A stretch of 64,000 nucleotides of DNA, taken from positions 1,984,001-2,048,000 of the forward strand of contig OZ245760.1 in the NCBI GenBank assembly GCA_965227695.1, in the 5' to 3' direction. Within the stretch, counting starts at the first letter, position 1. Each line of letters begins with the position of its first letter. The position numbers and the translations under genes were made by a program. This DNA is from UBA1858 sp965227695 (GTDB taxonomy: Bacteria > Pseudomonadota > Gammaproteobacteria > UBA4575). A model generated the notes under the pieces. The model was not told the DNA's origin. It worked only from the letters and a program-made list of their open reading frames with translations, and did no database searches. Positions 27,070-36,611 of the stretch are shown here, piece by piece.

Positions 27070-27606
27070 GATATTTTATACATTTAATCTATTTCATTTA
27101 TTAATAATGAAATTCCTAACTATCCATCATGTCGTAAGTTAAATTTAATTTATATGCAGAATGTTGTTAGAACACGTATAAATTAAATATTAACTTAAAA
27201 GAAAAAAATTATAGCATTCTATTCTTTTCACCTATACTTTCATTTATAATGTAACAAGTAACAGTCAGATAAATGAGATAGATGCTAGTTAAGACATCAC
27301 CCAGTAATATAAATAATCAGGTAGACATCTTCTGCGTTAAATTTAGATAGATTAGCGTGCTTAAATGTTTGCTACGAAAAGTTATCGTATCTATATATAA
27401 ATGACATGCATAACTTACATATATTCATTTTTTCATAACCAGAGTGCATCAACTAATGACTGTATTTTTTACCATGTTACTTCAATTATTTTCCCATAAT
27501 ATATCGAATAGATAACCAATTCCATGTGACAAGTTATCTAATACCTTGTTTCATTGTTTAAAACAGAACTAGTATCGCAGTGTATTTTTATACAGATAGC
27601 ATAATA
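27070..27606. other. Intergenic, no gene seen
   Basis: This AT-rich gap of 537 bases between two minus-strand genes shows no reading frame with protein-like composition, no hairpin followed by a U-run, and no repeat. Confidence 0.5.
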
Positions 27607-28974
27607 TTACACTGTGACATAACCATGACTTAGCCACGCACCAATAGATCCAAAAAAGAGATCCACCTTATCAAATCCCGCTTGTAATAAAATACTTGCG
27701 CCAACTGTAGCCCTGGCACCACTACCACACATAACTGTATATCTATTTTTAAGGTTGAGATCCTCTAGTTTATTCGGAAGTTCACCGAGATATATATGAG
27801 TAGATTCGGGAATACTCATGTTTATTACTTCATCTTTTTTTCTTACATCAATTAAAGTCCAGTATTTCGGCTTATTCTCGATTCTTTCATGAACCTCAGT
27901 TGAATTTATGACATGTATCGTGCCAAAATCTCCTCCAGCAGCAGCCCATGACGTCAATGATGGCGCTAAGTACCCTATAACATTATCCAGTCCAATCCGC
28001 GCCAAATGTCGCACTGCTTGTTTGGCCTGTATATTATTGTCTGCGATAATAACGAGCTCTTTACTCGGATCAACTAGCCATCCTGCATAACTTCCAATCA
28101 AGTCAAGTGGAATAGATAGACTATTCGTAAGATGTGCACCAAGAAATGCTGAAGCACTGCGAACATCAATGATAGTCGTGCTAGAAGAGAGATTATTAAT
28201 ATCTGAGATTTTTAGCGGGACGGGAGACAGCGTTCTTGTATCAGGTTGAGCACCAGTGATATTAATTTTTTCCATACATCGAAAATATGGCGGATAATAA
28301 TGATACTCATTAATCTTTTTTTCAATAAATTCATTGCGATTATGATTTTTGAAAAGTGCATTATTAATACACTCAAAACCAATTGTTGATTCTTCACGTT
28401 CTGCCATGCCAGAACCACAGACAGATCCAGCACCGTGAGCAGGGTAAATAATCGTTTGATCACCCAGCTTTTCTAACTTGCGCAGGCTATCAAATAATAG
28501 ACCAGCTACTTCCTCAGCACGATCAGGATAAAAGTCAACTCTTCCAACGTCGCCGACAAATAATGCATCACCAGTAAAGACACCAAAAGCATGATCACTA
28601 TAATCGCAATCGATCACTACAAATGACAGACTGTCATCTGTGTGACCTGGTGTTTCAAGCACTCTGAGTAGCAACTTGCCGAAAGAGAATTCATCTCCTT
28701 CATAGGTTGTTGTTGCATAGGTAATAGACTCAGCTGCATTAGGCCCATGATAAACAGCAGCATTTGTCATTTGGGAAAGTGCGGCTGCACCGGATACCAA
28801 GTCCTCATTTCGATGTGTTTCGAATATATTTACTATTTTGCAGTCATTATCATTTGCGATATCGATATAAATATCACAATCACGTCTGGGGTCGATCACC
28901 ACAGCTTCACCCTGACTACCTACGACATATGACAGATGCGCCAAACCTTCTGTTTTTACTTTTTGGATAAACAT
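27607..28974 (-). CDS. Metallo-beta-lactamase fold / double rhodanese protein
   Basis: Residues 1 to about 240 are an MBL-fold domain related to persulfide dioxygenases; the usual HxHxDH is replaced by H54-R-N-E-D58, while PGHTDDS (about 110) and FTGDALFVGDVGR are kept. Two rhodanese domains follow (about 260-355 and 365-455). The first has no active-site Cys; the second has CGSGAR with Cys in place. Family relatives oxidise or transfer persulfide sulfur. The gene is monocistronic and could help handle sulfane sulfur or sulfide released by methylated-sulfur catabolism; that link is inferred. Confidence 0.85.
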   Translation of the reverse strand: MFIQKVKTEGLAHLSYVVGSQGEAVVIDPRRDCDIYIDIANDNDCKIVNIFETHRNEDLVSGAAALSQMTNAAVYHGPNAAESITYATTTYEGDEFSFGKLLLRVLETPGHTDDSLSFVVIDCDYSDHAFGVFTGDALFVGDVGRVDFYPDRAEEVAGLLFDSLRKLEKLGDQTIIYPAHGAGSVCGSGMAEREESTIGFECINNALFKNHNRNEFIEKKINEYHYYPPYFRCMEKINITGAQPDTRTLSPVPLKISDINNLSSSTTIIDVRSASAFLGAHLTNSLSIPLDLIGSYAGWLVDPSKELVIIADNNIQAKQAVRHLARIGLDNVIGYLAPSLTSWAAAGGDFGTIHVINSTEVHERIENKPKYWTLIDVRKKDEVINMSIPESTHIYLGELPNKLEDLNLKNRYTVMCGSGARATVGASILLQAGFDKVDLFFGSIGAWLSHGYVTV

Positions 28975-29219
28975 AGTATTTTTTAAATTTATATTAGAAG
29001 CTGTTCCAGCACCGAATCAGAGTGTATATATTTATTAAGTATCATAGAGTCTAATTAATGAAACATAAAAGACTTATGCAGATTGACTATATAAATATTT
29101 ACTCATTTACTTAAAATAAAATCTTATTAAAAAGTTATATAGAGAAAGCATACGTATTAATAGTTTTTCTCTAAGCCATCTCGTTAATAGCATATTATTA
29201 TTAGCATATATATAATGGT

Positions 29220-29405
29220 TTAGCGTTTTTGTGCTCCGGCATCCAGCTTATCTTCAGATTTAACACTTGCACTTGATTTTTGTATTCCCCGCTCTTCATT
29301 TTTAGTTAGCTTATTATATCTATAGGCACGCAGAATGAGATAAGTAAAAAAAGACGCTGCAATAACACCAATAAGAAATATAAACAAAATTGTATCTTTT
29401 TCCAC
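29220..29405 (-). CDS. Small single-span membrane protein, 61 aa
   Basis: A GTG start at 29405 follows AAGGAG by six bases and is preferred over the ATG 54 bases upstream. The product has one membrane helix (ILFIFLIGVIAASFFTYLIL) followed by a basic cytoplasmic tail ending SEDKLDAGAQKR. No family is recognised. Confidence 0.65.
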   Translation of the reverse strand: MEKDTILFIFLIGVIAASFFTYLILRAYRYNKLTKNEERGIQKSSASVKSEDKLDAGAQKR

Positions 29406-29761
29406 GTTGTTCTCCTTATAATTTACTTGCAAAAAATATAATGGATATAACGATAACATTTTTATACTACTAGTTCAGCCATGCTTTATCTAAAATATAA
29501 ATCCGCAAGATCTTTTATATTAATTGTGTAAATAAACAAAACGGGTCATTTCACCCAACCAATTGATATTTTTCGCTTATCACCCACTCTTTTAAGTAGA
29601 ATGTAATTCTTTATTAATCCAAGTAATTACATTAATAATCTGTTAAATATATTAAGAATATTGAAGGAGAAAACATATCATTTTTTTATTTTCATTATGT
29701 AGCCAACATCTTTAACAGCTTTTGAGCTATTAATTAATATTCAACAAGAAACACAAAAATC

Positions 29762-29777
29762 TGGCATAAAATATGCT
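29762..29777 (+). promoter_or_regulatory. Predicted sigma54 promoter (TGGCATAAAATATGCT)
   Basis: GG (29763-29764) and GC (29775-29776) are spaced by ten. The box differs by two bases from the ribBA promoter at 48.5 kb. Transcription would begin near 29788, so translation must start at the ATG at 29800 and not further upstream. Confidence 0.65.
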
Positions 29778-29799
29778 GCTAGTTATTATAGGAGCATTT

Positions 29800-30471
29800 A
29801 TGAAATATCTGAATTTACAGAAATTATTGTTTCTATTAGCAGTATTAGTCTTATCCTGTAGTAGTTATTTACACTCTGGCACATATATTAAAGGTCATGA
29901 AGGTGCATTCGATGCAGACTGGATTAGTAACACCGGTGAAGTAAATGCCATTACTAGTGAATACTTTGCGCTAGATATTAACAACATAAATATTTTAGTC
30001 AAAATGCCTAATTGGGATCAGTTCAAAAATATGAAATATATCAATATTGGCGATCGAGTTACGGTTTCTGGACCTCTTGATAATAGTTTTAATGAAAGAA
30101 ATACTATTACTGCATTTAGAGTCTTTTCTCACAGCAGAGATAGTTATTATTATGCTGACAGTAATAATGAGGAGGGATATTTTCATGCTTATGATGCGCA
30201 TGTGACGTTTTCTATCCCAGACGGAACCTGGTTTATCCTATCCGGTAATGTAAGTTCACTAAATGGAAGAGAATTTACTTTGGATACGGGTCAATATACA
30301 GTGATAATCGATACAGATGAAATGGGCTACAATCCGATGGATGATAAAAATACCAAAAAAGTTAAGATAGGTGACCATTTACGTATTACTGGCCATCTAG
30401 ATGTAGATTTATTCGAAAAAAATGAAATTAAGTCTGTTATTATAGAAAAAGTTTTGAATGGCGATAAATAA
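29800..30471 (+). CDS. Secreted OB-fold-like protein, 223 aa
   Basis: The ATG at 29800 has TAGGAG nine bases upstream and begins a signal peptide (MKYLNLQKLLFLLAVLVLSC-like, possibly a lipobox LVLSCSS). Two similar domains follow, each with a strand-turn pattern ending in GDRVTVSGPLD (about 85-95) and GDHLRITGHLD (about 195-205), as in OB-fold proteins. The repeat suggests internal duplication. The product is likely periplasmic or outer-membrane anchored. Function unknown; the sigma54-type promoter places it with the envelope/stress group. Confidence 0.7.
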   Translation: MKYLNLQKLLFLLAVLVLSCSSYLHSGTYIKGHEGAFDADWISNTGEVNAITSEYFALDINNINILVKMPNWDQFKNMKYINIGDRVTVSGPLDNSFNERNTITAFRVFSHSRDSYYYADSNNEEGYFHAYDAHVTFSIPDGTWFILSGNVSSLNGREFTLDTGQYTVIIDTDEMGYNPMDDKNTKKVKIGDHLRITGHLDVDLFEKNEIKSVIIEKVLNGDK

Positions 30472-30916
30472 AATAATCAAAAAGCACGATGACCATCTTT
30501 TATTTTTAGGGGTTTAATCGACACCTTTCAGATCGCTCCCATATTATTTCATCATATGCTTACATTACACGAATAACCAAATTATAAAGTATAGCTACCA
30601 AAACTAGAGATTATATTGCAAGAACGTCAATTTAAAGGATAAAATTTAATCGATAAGCTATTCTTATAATTACTGCATTCATTTCTCTTTTAATGGTGAT
30701 ACAGCAATAATTCAACCAATTATTCTAGCAACGGTTGTTAATATTCAGAATAGTATTGCAAATTACATCATGGAATAGTTCATCTCTTTACCCATGCATG
30801 ACTCATAAATATGTCAATAATAGAAAATATCTCTGTTAACATACATGAAGCACGCTGACAATTTGTATTGGTCAGTTTTTCTTGATTCAAATCTGCTTCA
30901 GTTTTAGTATGAAATA
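30472..30916. other. Intergenic, no gene seen
   Basis: This gap of 445 bases precedes the NfeD gene. No coding frame, hairpin or clear promoter was identified by eye. Confidence 0.5.
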
Positions 30917-32437
30917 ATGGACTTGCGTAATCCAAAAATAATTAGGCATTTTTTATCGATTATTCCAATTATACTAATAATTGTTATTACTTTAACTTAT
31001 AACCTTTCTCTCTCCACAAATAGCAAATCAAGCGCCTATATGCTTAGCGTTGATGGGGCTATAGGCCCGGCGATGAGCGATCATATTACGAAAGGTCTGA
31101 ATAAAGCCCATAATAAAGATGCAAAAGTTGTCATAATTCGGATTAATACGCCTGGTGGCCTCGATGCATCTATGCGTAAGATAGTGAGTGAAATTTTACA
31201 ATCAACCGTCCCGATTGTAACGTGGGTTTCACCTGCAGGTTCTCGAGCAGCAAGTGCAGGTACTTATATTTTATATGCAAGCCACATTGCAGCCATGTCA
31301 CCATCGACTAACCTAGGTGCCGCCACACCCGTACAATTCGGATCAAACACTCAGAGTGGAGAACCCGGTAAAACACTCACACCCATAGAGCGTGTAATAG
31401 ATGCACTTAAAAATCCAGACAAATCCAATGATGAATCAACATCTTCCAACCCCGAACAAGACTTGAAAAGCGAACCTGAAAACAATCCCTCAAATAATCC
31501 CGTCAAAAATGCACCACTAGACTCAGATAAAATTAAAAGCAATAAAGTTATCAATGACGCTGTTGCTTACATAAAAGGCCTTGCAGATCGTTATGGAAGA
31601 AATGCCGAATGGGCTGAACTTGCAGTACGTGAAGGCGCCAGTCTGACAGCAGAAGACGCTTTAGAAAACAATGTAATTGATATCATTGCGTCGAATTTAC
31701 CAGAATTGCTAAGCGGTATTGATGGTCGTGAAGTACAGATGGATTGGGGAAAGAAAGTTTTAAAGACATCTGATTTAAATGTAATTGAAATTGAAACTGA
31801 CTGGCGCACAAATTTTTTATCAATAATAACCAATCCTACAGTAGCTTATATCCTTATGATGCTTGGAATCTATGGACTGATTCTTGAAGGATATAATCCA
31901 GGTACATTTGTTCCAGGAGTGACTGGCGGTATTTGCTTGATACTCGCTTTATATGCATTTCAGATTTTACCTGTAAATTATGCCGGCCTTCTTTTAATAC
32001 TTCTTGGACTGGCATTGATTGCTGCAGAGATGTTTGCACCGTCATTCGGTATTCTAGGGATTGGCGGCATTATTTCTTTAATCCTTGGGTCTTTTATATT
32101 GCTGGATATCGGCGTCCCCGGGTTTTCTGTAAATAAAGGCTTAATTGCCGGTATTAGCTTTGGGTCTGCCCTGGTATTTGGCGCAATAATCTGGCATGCG
32201 GCTCGAACATTGAGGCGACCCAAAGCTGGATCGTTAACTATAATTGGCCACAATGCAGAGGCGATTAGTGACTTTATTGACGGGTCTGGCAGGGTTCACA
32301 TTTTAGGTGAAGATTGGTCGGCCAGATCCACAGCGTCCATTAGCAAGGGACAGAACGTACGTATAAAAGATATCGATAGTGAAAAATTAGTATTAATCGT
32401 CGAACCTTTGCCAGAAACGAATGTTTCAAATACATAA
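30917..32437 (+). CDS. NfeD1b-type membrane protein with ClpP-like serine protease domain
   Basis: After an N-terminal membrane helix (about 10-30) comes a ClpP-class protease domain with the serine in AASAGTYI (Ser113) and the NTPGG strand near 80; the Lys of the dyad probably lies around 215-235. An insertion rich in Asn/Ser/Pro/Glu (about 165-205) is typical of the long form. Four membrane spans follow (310-430) and a C-terminal OB/NfeD domain. These proteins cleave the C-terminus of their stomatin partner, encoded 27 bases downstream, and help membrane microdomain quality control. Confidence 0.9.
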   Translation: MDLRNPKIIRHFLSIIPIILIIVITLTYNLSLSTNSKSSAYMLSVDGAIGPAMSDHITKGLNKAHNKDAKVVIIRINTPGGLDASMRKIVSEILQSTVPIVTWVSPAGSRAASAGTYILYASHIAAMSPSTNLGAATPVQFGSNTQSGEPGKTLTPIERVIDALKNPDKSNDESTSSNPEQDLKSEPENNPSNNPVKNAPLDSDKIKSNKVINDAVAYIKGLADRYGRNAEWAELAVREGASLTAEDALENNVIDIIASNLPELLSGIDGREVQMDWGKKVLKTSDLNVIEIETDWRTNFLSIITNPTVAYILMMLGIYGLILEGYNPGTFVPGVTGGICLILALYAFQILPVNYAGLLLILLGLALIAAEMFAPSFGILGIGGIISLILGSFILLDIGVPGFSVNKGLIAGISFGSALVFGAIIWHAARTLRRPKAGSLTIIGHNAEAISDFIDGSGRVHILGEDWSARSTASISKGQNVRIKDIDSEKLVLIVEPLPETNVSNT

Positions 32438-32464
32438 TCTCAATATATTGTAAGGAGGGCTTAT

Positions 32465-33220
32465 ATGATATTTGGTTTTAGTTACTTTATATTCAGCCTG
32501 TTAATTGTAGTAATCGTGCTGTTACTCAGCATGATCAAAATTCTTCGGGAATACGAACGCGGCGTAATATTCACTCTGGGTCGTTTTTATAAAGTCAAAG
32601 GACCTGGGCTCATCATCGTTATTCCAGTAATCCAGCAGATGGTGCGAGTAGATTTGCGCACAATTGTTATGGATGTACCAACGCAAGATGTGATTTCTTA
32701 CGACAATGTCTCAGTCAAGGTAAACGCTGTGATTTATTACCGCGTGATTGATCCGGAACGTGCCATTATTAACGTCGAGCGATTTATGGAGGCTACCAGT
32801 CAGCTTGCCCAAACTACATTGAGGTCCGTTCTTGGCAAGCATGAACTCGATGAAATGTTATCCGAACGGGATAAACTCAATGAGGATATTCAGCAAATAT
32901 TAGACCGACAAACTGATGGATGGGGCGTTAAAGTGTCCAATGTCGAAATCAAGCATGTCGATCTTGATGAATCCATGATACGTGCAATCGCAAAACAAGC
33001 AGAAGCTGAGCGCCAGCGACGGGCGAAAGTCATTCATGCCGAGGGTGAACAGCAAGCTGCACAAAAGCTGGTAGAAGCGGCAGAAAAACTTGCAGAGAGC
33101 GAAAATGCAATACAACTCCGATATCTTCAGACCCTGACAGACATCGCTGGTGAAAAGAACTCTACAATTGTATTTCCGGTGCCTATCGACACGATTACTA
33201 GGCTGCTGTCTAAAGTCTAA
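32465..33220 (+). CDS. Stomatin/prohibitin-like SPFH protein (slipin)
   Basis: The 251-residue protein has an N-terminal hydrophobic anchor (5-25), then the SPFH core with REYERGVIFTLGRFYKVKGPGL and VPTQDVISYDNVSVKVNAV, and a coiled coil (KQAEAERQRRAKVIHAEGEQQAAQKL). It forms oligomeric membrane scaffolds. The ribosome binding site AAGGAGG is strong and the spacing to nfeD indicates an operon, the standard NfeD-slipin pairing. Confidence 0.95.
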   Translation: MIFGFSYFIFSLLIVVIVLLLSMIKILREYERGVIFTLGRFYKVKGPGLIIVIPVIQQMVRVDLRTIVMDVPTQDVISYDNVSVKVNAVIYYRVIDPERAIINVERFMEATSQLAQTTLRSVLGKHELDEMLSERDKLNEDIQQILDRQTDGWGVKVSNVEIKHVDLDESMIRAIAKQAEAERQRRAKVIHAEGEQQAAQKLVEAAEKLAESENAIQLRYLQTLTDIAGEKNSTIVFPVPIDTITRLLSKV

Positions 33221-33326
33221 GTTTAAAATCTGCAATACAAACTTATGTAATCTCAGACATATGCCTGCTTGGATTAACACGCTTTATTGGCAATTGGCTT
33301 TGGTGTTAAAGATCGATATAAATAAA

Positions 33327-34001
33327 CTATATAATATCAAGCGTAAGTAGTAGTCGTTTTTCCCCTTTTGGAACATCTGGTGAACGATGAACCAAACCGG
33401 CATTATTATTGCCTCTCCAAAGCTCACCCTTCAACATGGCTACATCACCAGTCATTAGATGATTAATATCTTTTTCATTGGCGAAATGCCCAGATTTTTC
33501 ATCAGCTTGACCATTATTTCCTCCACCAAGTTTTCTTCTGTCTACCTTATCATGCATCAACCACTCAGTTGCAGTGCCATGATAAGTGCAAATTAACCGG
33601 CATAATACCCTGTCTACATGAAATCGTGGACACATTGCCGTGTCTAACATTGCTAATCTTAAACCTGCTTTTTCGAGATCGTGCAAAAGGCAAAACATAT
33701 TAACCAGTTCTGCAATATCCAGGCAAAATGCATCAAAGTTTTTCAGCTTGCTCTCCGTATTAAGTAGTTTTAAATAGGCGTTATCCGGAGTGACAATGAG
33801 CTTCTCTTCAAAAAGACTATGACTGCGTAACAGGCTTTTTGCGCATGCTTTTATGTCATCTGATAAATCCCTTTGCCAAATCGCAATATTTACATCATCC
33901 TGATAGATGTCTGCAAATATTGAAGGATGATCACTTATTGCTGCTTTACGTGATTTGCATAAATCATCTGAGAATGTCGTTGACTTTGAAGCGATACTCA
34001 T
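33327..34001 (-). CDS. DUF1826 protein
   Basis: The ATG at 34001 overlaps the stop of the CobW-type gene by three bases and has GGGAGAG upstream, so the two are translationally coupled; an earlier start would lie inside that gene. The 224-residue product contains FHVDRVLCRLICTYHGTATEWLMHD and GELWRGNNNAGLVHRSPDVPKGEKRLLLTLD, the DUF1826 signature. DUF1826 proteins recur beside Zur-regulated CobW GTPases in gammaproteobacteria and resemble 2-oxoglutarate-oxygenase-like metal sites in their spaced His residues. Function is unproven; a role under zinc shortage is likely. Confidence 0.85.
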   Translation of the reverse strand: MSIASKSTTFSDDLCKSRKAAISDHPSIFADIYQDDVNIAIWQRDLSDDIKACAKSLLRSHSLFEEKLIVTPDNAYLKLLNTESKLKNFDAFCLDIAELVNMFCLLHDLEKAGLRLAMLDTAMCPRFHVDRVLCRLICTYHGTATEWLMHDKVDRRKLGGGNNGQADEKSGHFANEKDINHLMTGDVAMLKGELWRGNNNAGLVHRSPDVPKGEKRLLLTLDII

Positions 34002-35206
34002 GCGTTGCTCTCCCATTTAGGAAATGGATCAGCCAGTGTTGCCCAATATTGTTTGCCTTTCATCACATCTTCTTCGTTTAACAAGCAGCCATTTAAATTT
34101 TCTACCATTGCTTTCTGGTCCATATTTTGACCAATAAAAACAAGCTCTTGGCGCATATCGCCAAATGGCTCGACCCAGTTCTCTTTTATCGACTCGAGAT
34201 ATTCTTTATCAGAAGGCCAGTTTTCTTGGGGGACGGCTTTCCAAAACATGCCTGCATAGCCATATTGCGCAATTCCACCTGCCTGATTCCACTGACCTGC
34301 GAACTGTGGACGTGTGGCTAGCCAAAAATAACCTTTAGAACGAATCAACTTGCCATATTCCTCGGTACTATGAAGGAATTTATAAAATTTCTCTGGATGA
34401 AAAGGTCGTCTTGCGACATAACTGAAACTGGTGATGCCATATTCTTCAGTTTCAGGGACATGCTCGCCACGCATTTCCTTTAACCATCCTGGTGATTCTT
34501 GCGCTTCTGAGAAATCAAACAAGCCAGTATTAAGCACTTTATCAACATTTACTTGTCCATTGATAATAGGAATAATATCTGCCTTGGTGTTTAGTGTTTT
34601 TAGAATCGCAGTAAGTTTTTTTATGTCTGAAGATTTCACCAGATCTGTTTTGCTAATCAGAATAACATCAGCAAACTCTATCTGGTCTATGAGCAAATCT
34701 GACACATTGCGTTCATCATCATCGCCTAAAGACTCACCTTTCTCTTTTAAATATTGGGCTGCTTCATAGTCATTGCAGAAATTCACCGCATCTACAACTG
34801 TGACCATGGTATCTAAGGTCGCAACATCTGATAATGAATCACCATCGTCACCCGCAAATGTGAATGTTTCTGCAACTGGCAAAGGTTCCGAGATTCCCGT
34901 TGATTCTATAACCAGGTAATCAAACCGGCCATCTTTTGCCAATTTTGTTACTTCTTCCAACAGATCTTCTCTCAATGTGCAGCAAATACAGCCATTGCTC
35001 ATTTCTACCAGTTTTTCTTCACTATGATTCAACGTGACCTCATTCTTTAAAATCGAGGCATCGATATTTATTTCACTCATATCGTTTACAATCACCGCAA
35101 CTTTTTTACCATTCCGATTATTCAGGATGTGGCTTAATATTGTGGTTTTCCCTGCACCAAGAAACCCAGATAAAACTGTGACTGGAAGTTTAAACTTTTC
35201 ACGCAT
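33998..35206 (-). CDS. CobW/COG0523 metal-chaperone GTPase (ZigA/YeiR type)
   Basis: The 402-residue G3E GTPase has Walker A GFLGAGKTT, the metal-binding GCICCTLREDL (CxCC) and ESTGISEP, plus a C-terminal CobW_C domain with SYVARRPFHPEKFYKF. Members deliver zinc to client enzymes when zinc is scarce. It is first of a coupled pair with DUF1826. A Zur-box-like site lies 64-82 bases upstream of the ATG, which supports zinc repression. Confidence 0.92.
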   Translation of the reverse strand: MREKFKLPVTVLSGFLGAGKTTILSHILNNRNGKKVAVIVNDMSEINIDASILKNEVTLNHSEEKLVEMSNGCICCTLREDLLEEVTKLAKDGRFDYLVIESTGISEPLPVAETFTFAGDDGDSLSDVATLDTMVTVVDAVNFCNDYEAAQYLKEKGESLGDDDERNVSDLLIDQIEFADVILISKTDLVKSSDIKKLTAILKTLNTKADIIPIINGQVNVDKVLNTGLFDFSEAQESPGWLKEMRGEHVPETEEYGITSFSYVARRPFHPEKFYKFLHSTEEYGKLIRSKGYFWLATRPQFAGQWNQAGGIAQYGYAGMFWKAVPQENWPSDKEYLESIKENWVEPFGDMRQELVFIGQNMDQKAMVENLNGCLLNEEDVMKGKQYWATLADPFPKWESNA

Positions 35207-35269
35207 TTTTTAGCCTCGGTAATCAACAGGCATCTACATACAAGTAGATGCAAAAAAGATGAATATAAC

Positions 35270-35288
35270 AATGTTATGTTATATCATA
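35270..35288. promoter_or_regulatory. Zur-box-like operator
   Basis: The 19-mer AATGTTATGTTATATCATA matches 15 of 18 informative positions of the enterobacterial Zur consensus AATGTTATANTATAACATT. It lies between the CobW-type gene (minus) and a small divergent gene (plus), and could control both. Confidence 0.6.
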
Positions 35289-35388
35289 ATATTCATATCG
35301 TAAACATTATCTTTCGTTGTTAATAAAAATCATTTGTTGGTATAAAAGATGTATTAATATATTATTATTAGCTAATATGAGGTATTTA

Positions 35389-35667
35389 GTGAGCACTTAT
35401 CTGAAAAACAATAATTCTGAAGCTGGAATTCATGTAATTGAAATTATCAATGATAATTGGGACCTGGATACTCAGCTAAAAACTCTGGAAAATTGGTTAC
35501 ATCAGAATTCTGACTTCAATTTCTCAACTGGGGAGTGGATTGCTGATATTGGATTCGAACCGCGACCTGATGTGTCAGTTGCAGGTTACACCATCAATCA
35601 TGAATTAATGTCATTGCTCGTAGAAAACAGAATCACTTTATGGCTCTCCGATTATAGAGGTGTATAA
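35389..35667 (+). CDS. Hypothetical protein, 92 aa
   Basis: A GTG start at 35389 has GAGG six bases upstream; an ATG at 35377 has no ribosome binding site. The product is acidic with FSTGEWIADIGFEPRPDVSVAGYTINHELMSLLVE as its core. I do not recognise the family. It is divergent from the CobW-type GTPase and shares its Zur-like operator region, so zinc control is possible. Confidence 0.6.
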   Translation: MSTYLKNNNSEAGIHVIEIINDNWDLDTQLKTLENWLHQNSDFNFSTGEWIADIGFEPRPDVSVAGYTINHELMSLLVENRITLWLSDYRGV

Positions 35668-36611
35668 ATGAAGATTTCTTATTCGAACGAATGATAATGT
35701 CGTCATTTTCATAAATCGAATTGATCAGTGTCGAGCCTATATTAAGTCTGCTCTCCTGGGCACTATTCATATAAATTCATTACTTATATGGCTGCTCCGA
35801 TTTTCTGACATACGGGAACAAGATCGTTGTCACACTTCTGCTGCACTAACAACAAAGAATACAACTGAGACTTACTAACATCACATCCTAAACATAGCTT
35901 GCCAACTATCGATCCGAGATTATTCACTATCCCTAACGCTGAAGTACTGGCTTGAGATGCATTGTGAATACAAATGATGCATTTGATCAGTTCCTGGTGA
36001 CATAATTCTTGTGTGATTCAATGTTTGAAGAACTGTCCATGGACAGAGACAGACTGAATAGCGACGGGAAAAATACTAAATACTTTCCAGTATTTTGCCC
36101 TGCGGGCTTTCTCGTTTTGCCCAAAGCTCTGAATTGCTCCTTGTATTTCAGTCGAACAGGGATTCTAGAATACAACCCCCTACATCATATAAATAAAAGA
36201 GTTCCTTTAGAGGCTAAAGGAACTCTTTTCATTAATCTGGCGGTGGTTGGAGTCTGCAGCAAACCCTGCTCTACAATAAATTCCCTGTTTAACAGCCAAT
36301 TTACAGGGAAATCTTTAATTTTTACCTTGATTTTTTCCTATGTATCCATATTTTCTTCTAAATTACATGGACTTACACACTTTCTTTCCAAATTTATTAT
36401 TTCAGTAACAGGGAAATATCAGGGATATTCAATTTAACCATCGGAAACCTGAAATTAAAGATTCACCATCCACAAACTATACAATCTTACATAAATCTAT
36501 TTCGCAATATTTCGAAAATCACCAATTGCCATACATGCTATAATGTTTTATTCATATTATGTAAGTATATTAATATCTTGAAATAATGAGGGCTCTTATT
36601 CTCGGAATTAT
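35668..36611. other. Intergenic region with possible decayed insertion sequence
   Basis: About 940 bases without an intact gene. The frame at 36009-36437 is crossed by a perfect terminator hairpin and is not credible. ACAGGGAAA/TTTCCCTGT elements recur here (near 36279-36318 and 36400-36420), a pattern seen around some gammaproteobacterial transposons. I take it as a possible insertion relic, but no transposase motif is readable. Confidence 0.3.
36195..36229. terminator. Perfect 16-bp hairpin terminator
   Basis: AAAAGAGTTCCTTTAG and its exact complement flank a 3-base loop, with T4 on the right and A4 on the left, so it can terminate in both directions. No intact gene ends close to it; it may belong to a lost gene or close the long minus-strand operon to its right. 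Confidence 0.75.

Noticed and set aside
28975..29040. Possible sigma54 promoter for the MBL-rhodanese gene (CGGTGCTGGAACAGCT on the minus strand)
   Set aside because: GG-N10-GC spacing is present but the -12 box is CAGCT and the -24 box CGGTGC; this level of match is expected by chance in this much sequence.
36050..36190. tRNA-like look of the segment containing TCGAAC
   Set aside because: No acceptor stem or anticodon arm can be paired around it; the T-arm stem does not close.
36009..36437. Open frame of 142 codons on the plus strand
   Set aside because: It runs through a perfect 16-bp terminator hairpin, has no ribosome binding site and no protein-like pattern; treated as part of a non-coding or decayed region.
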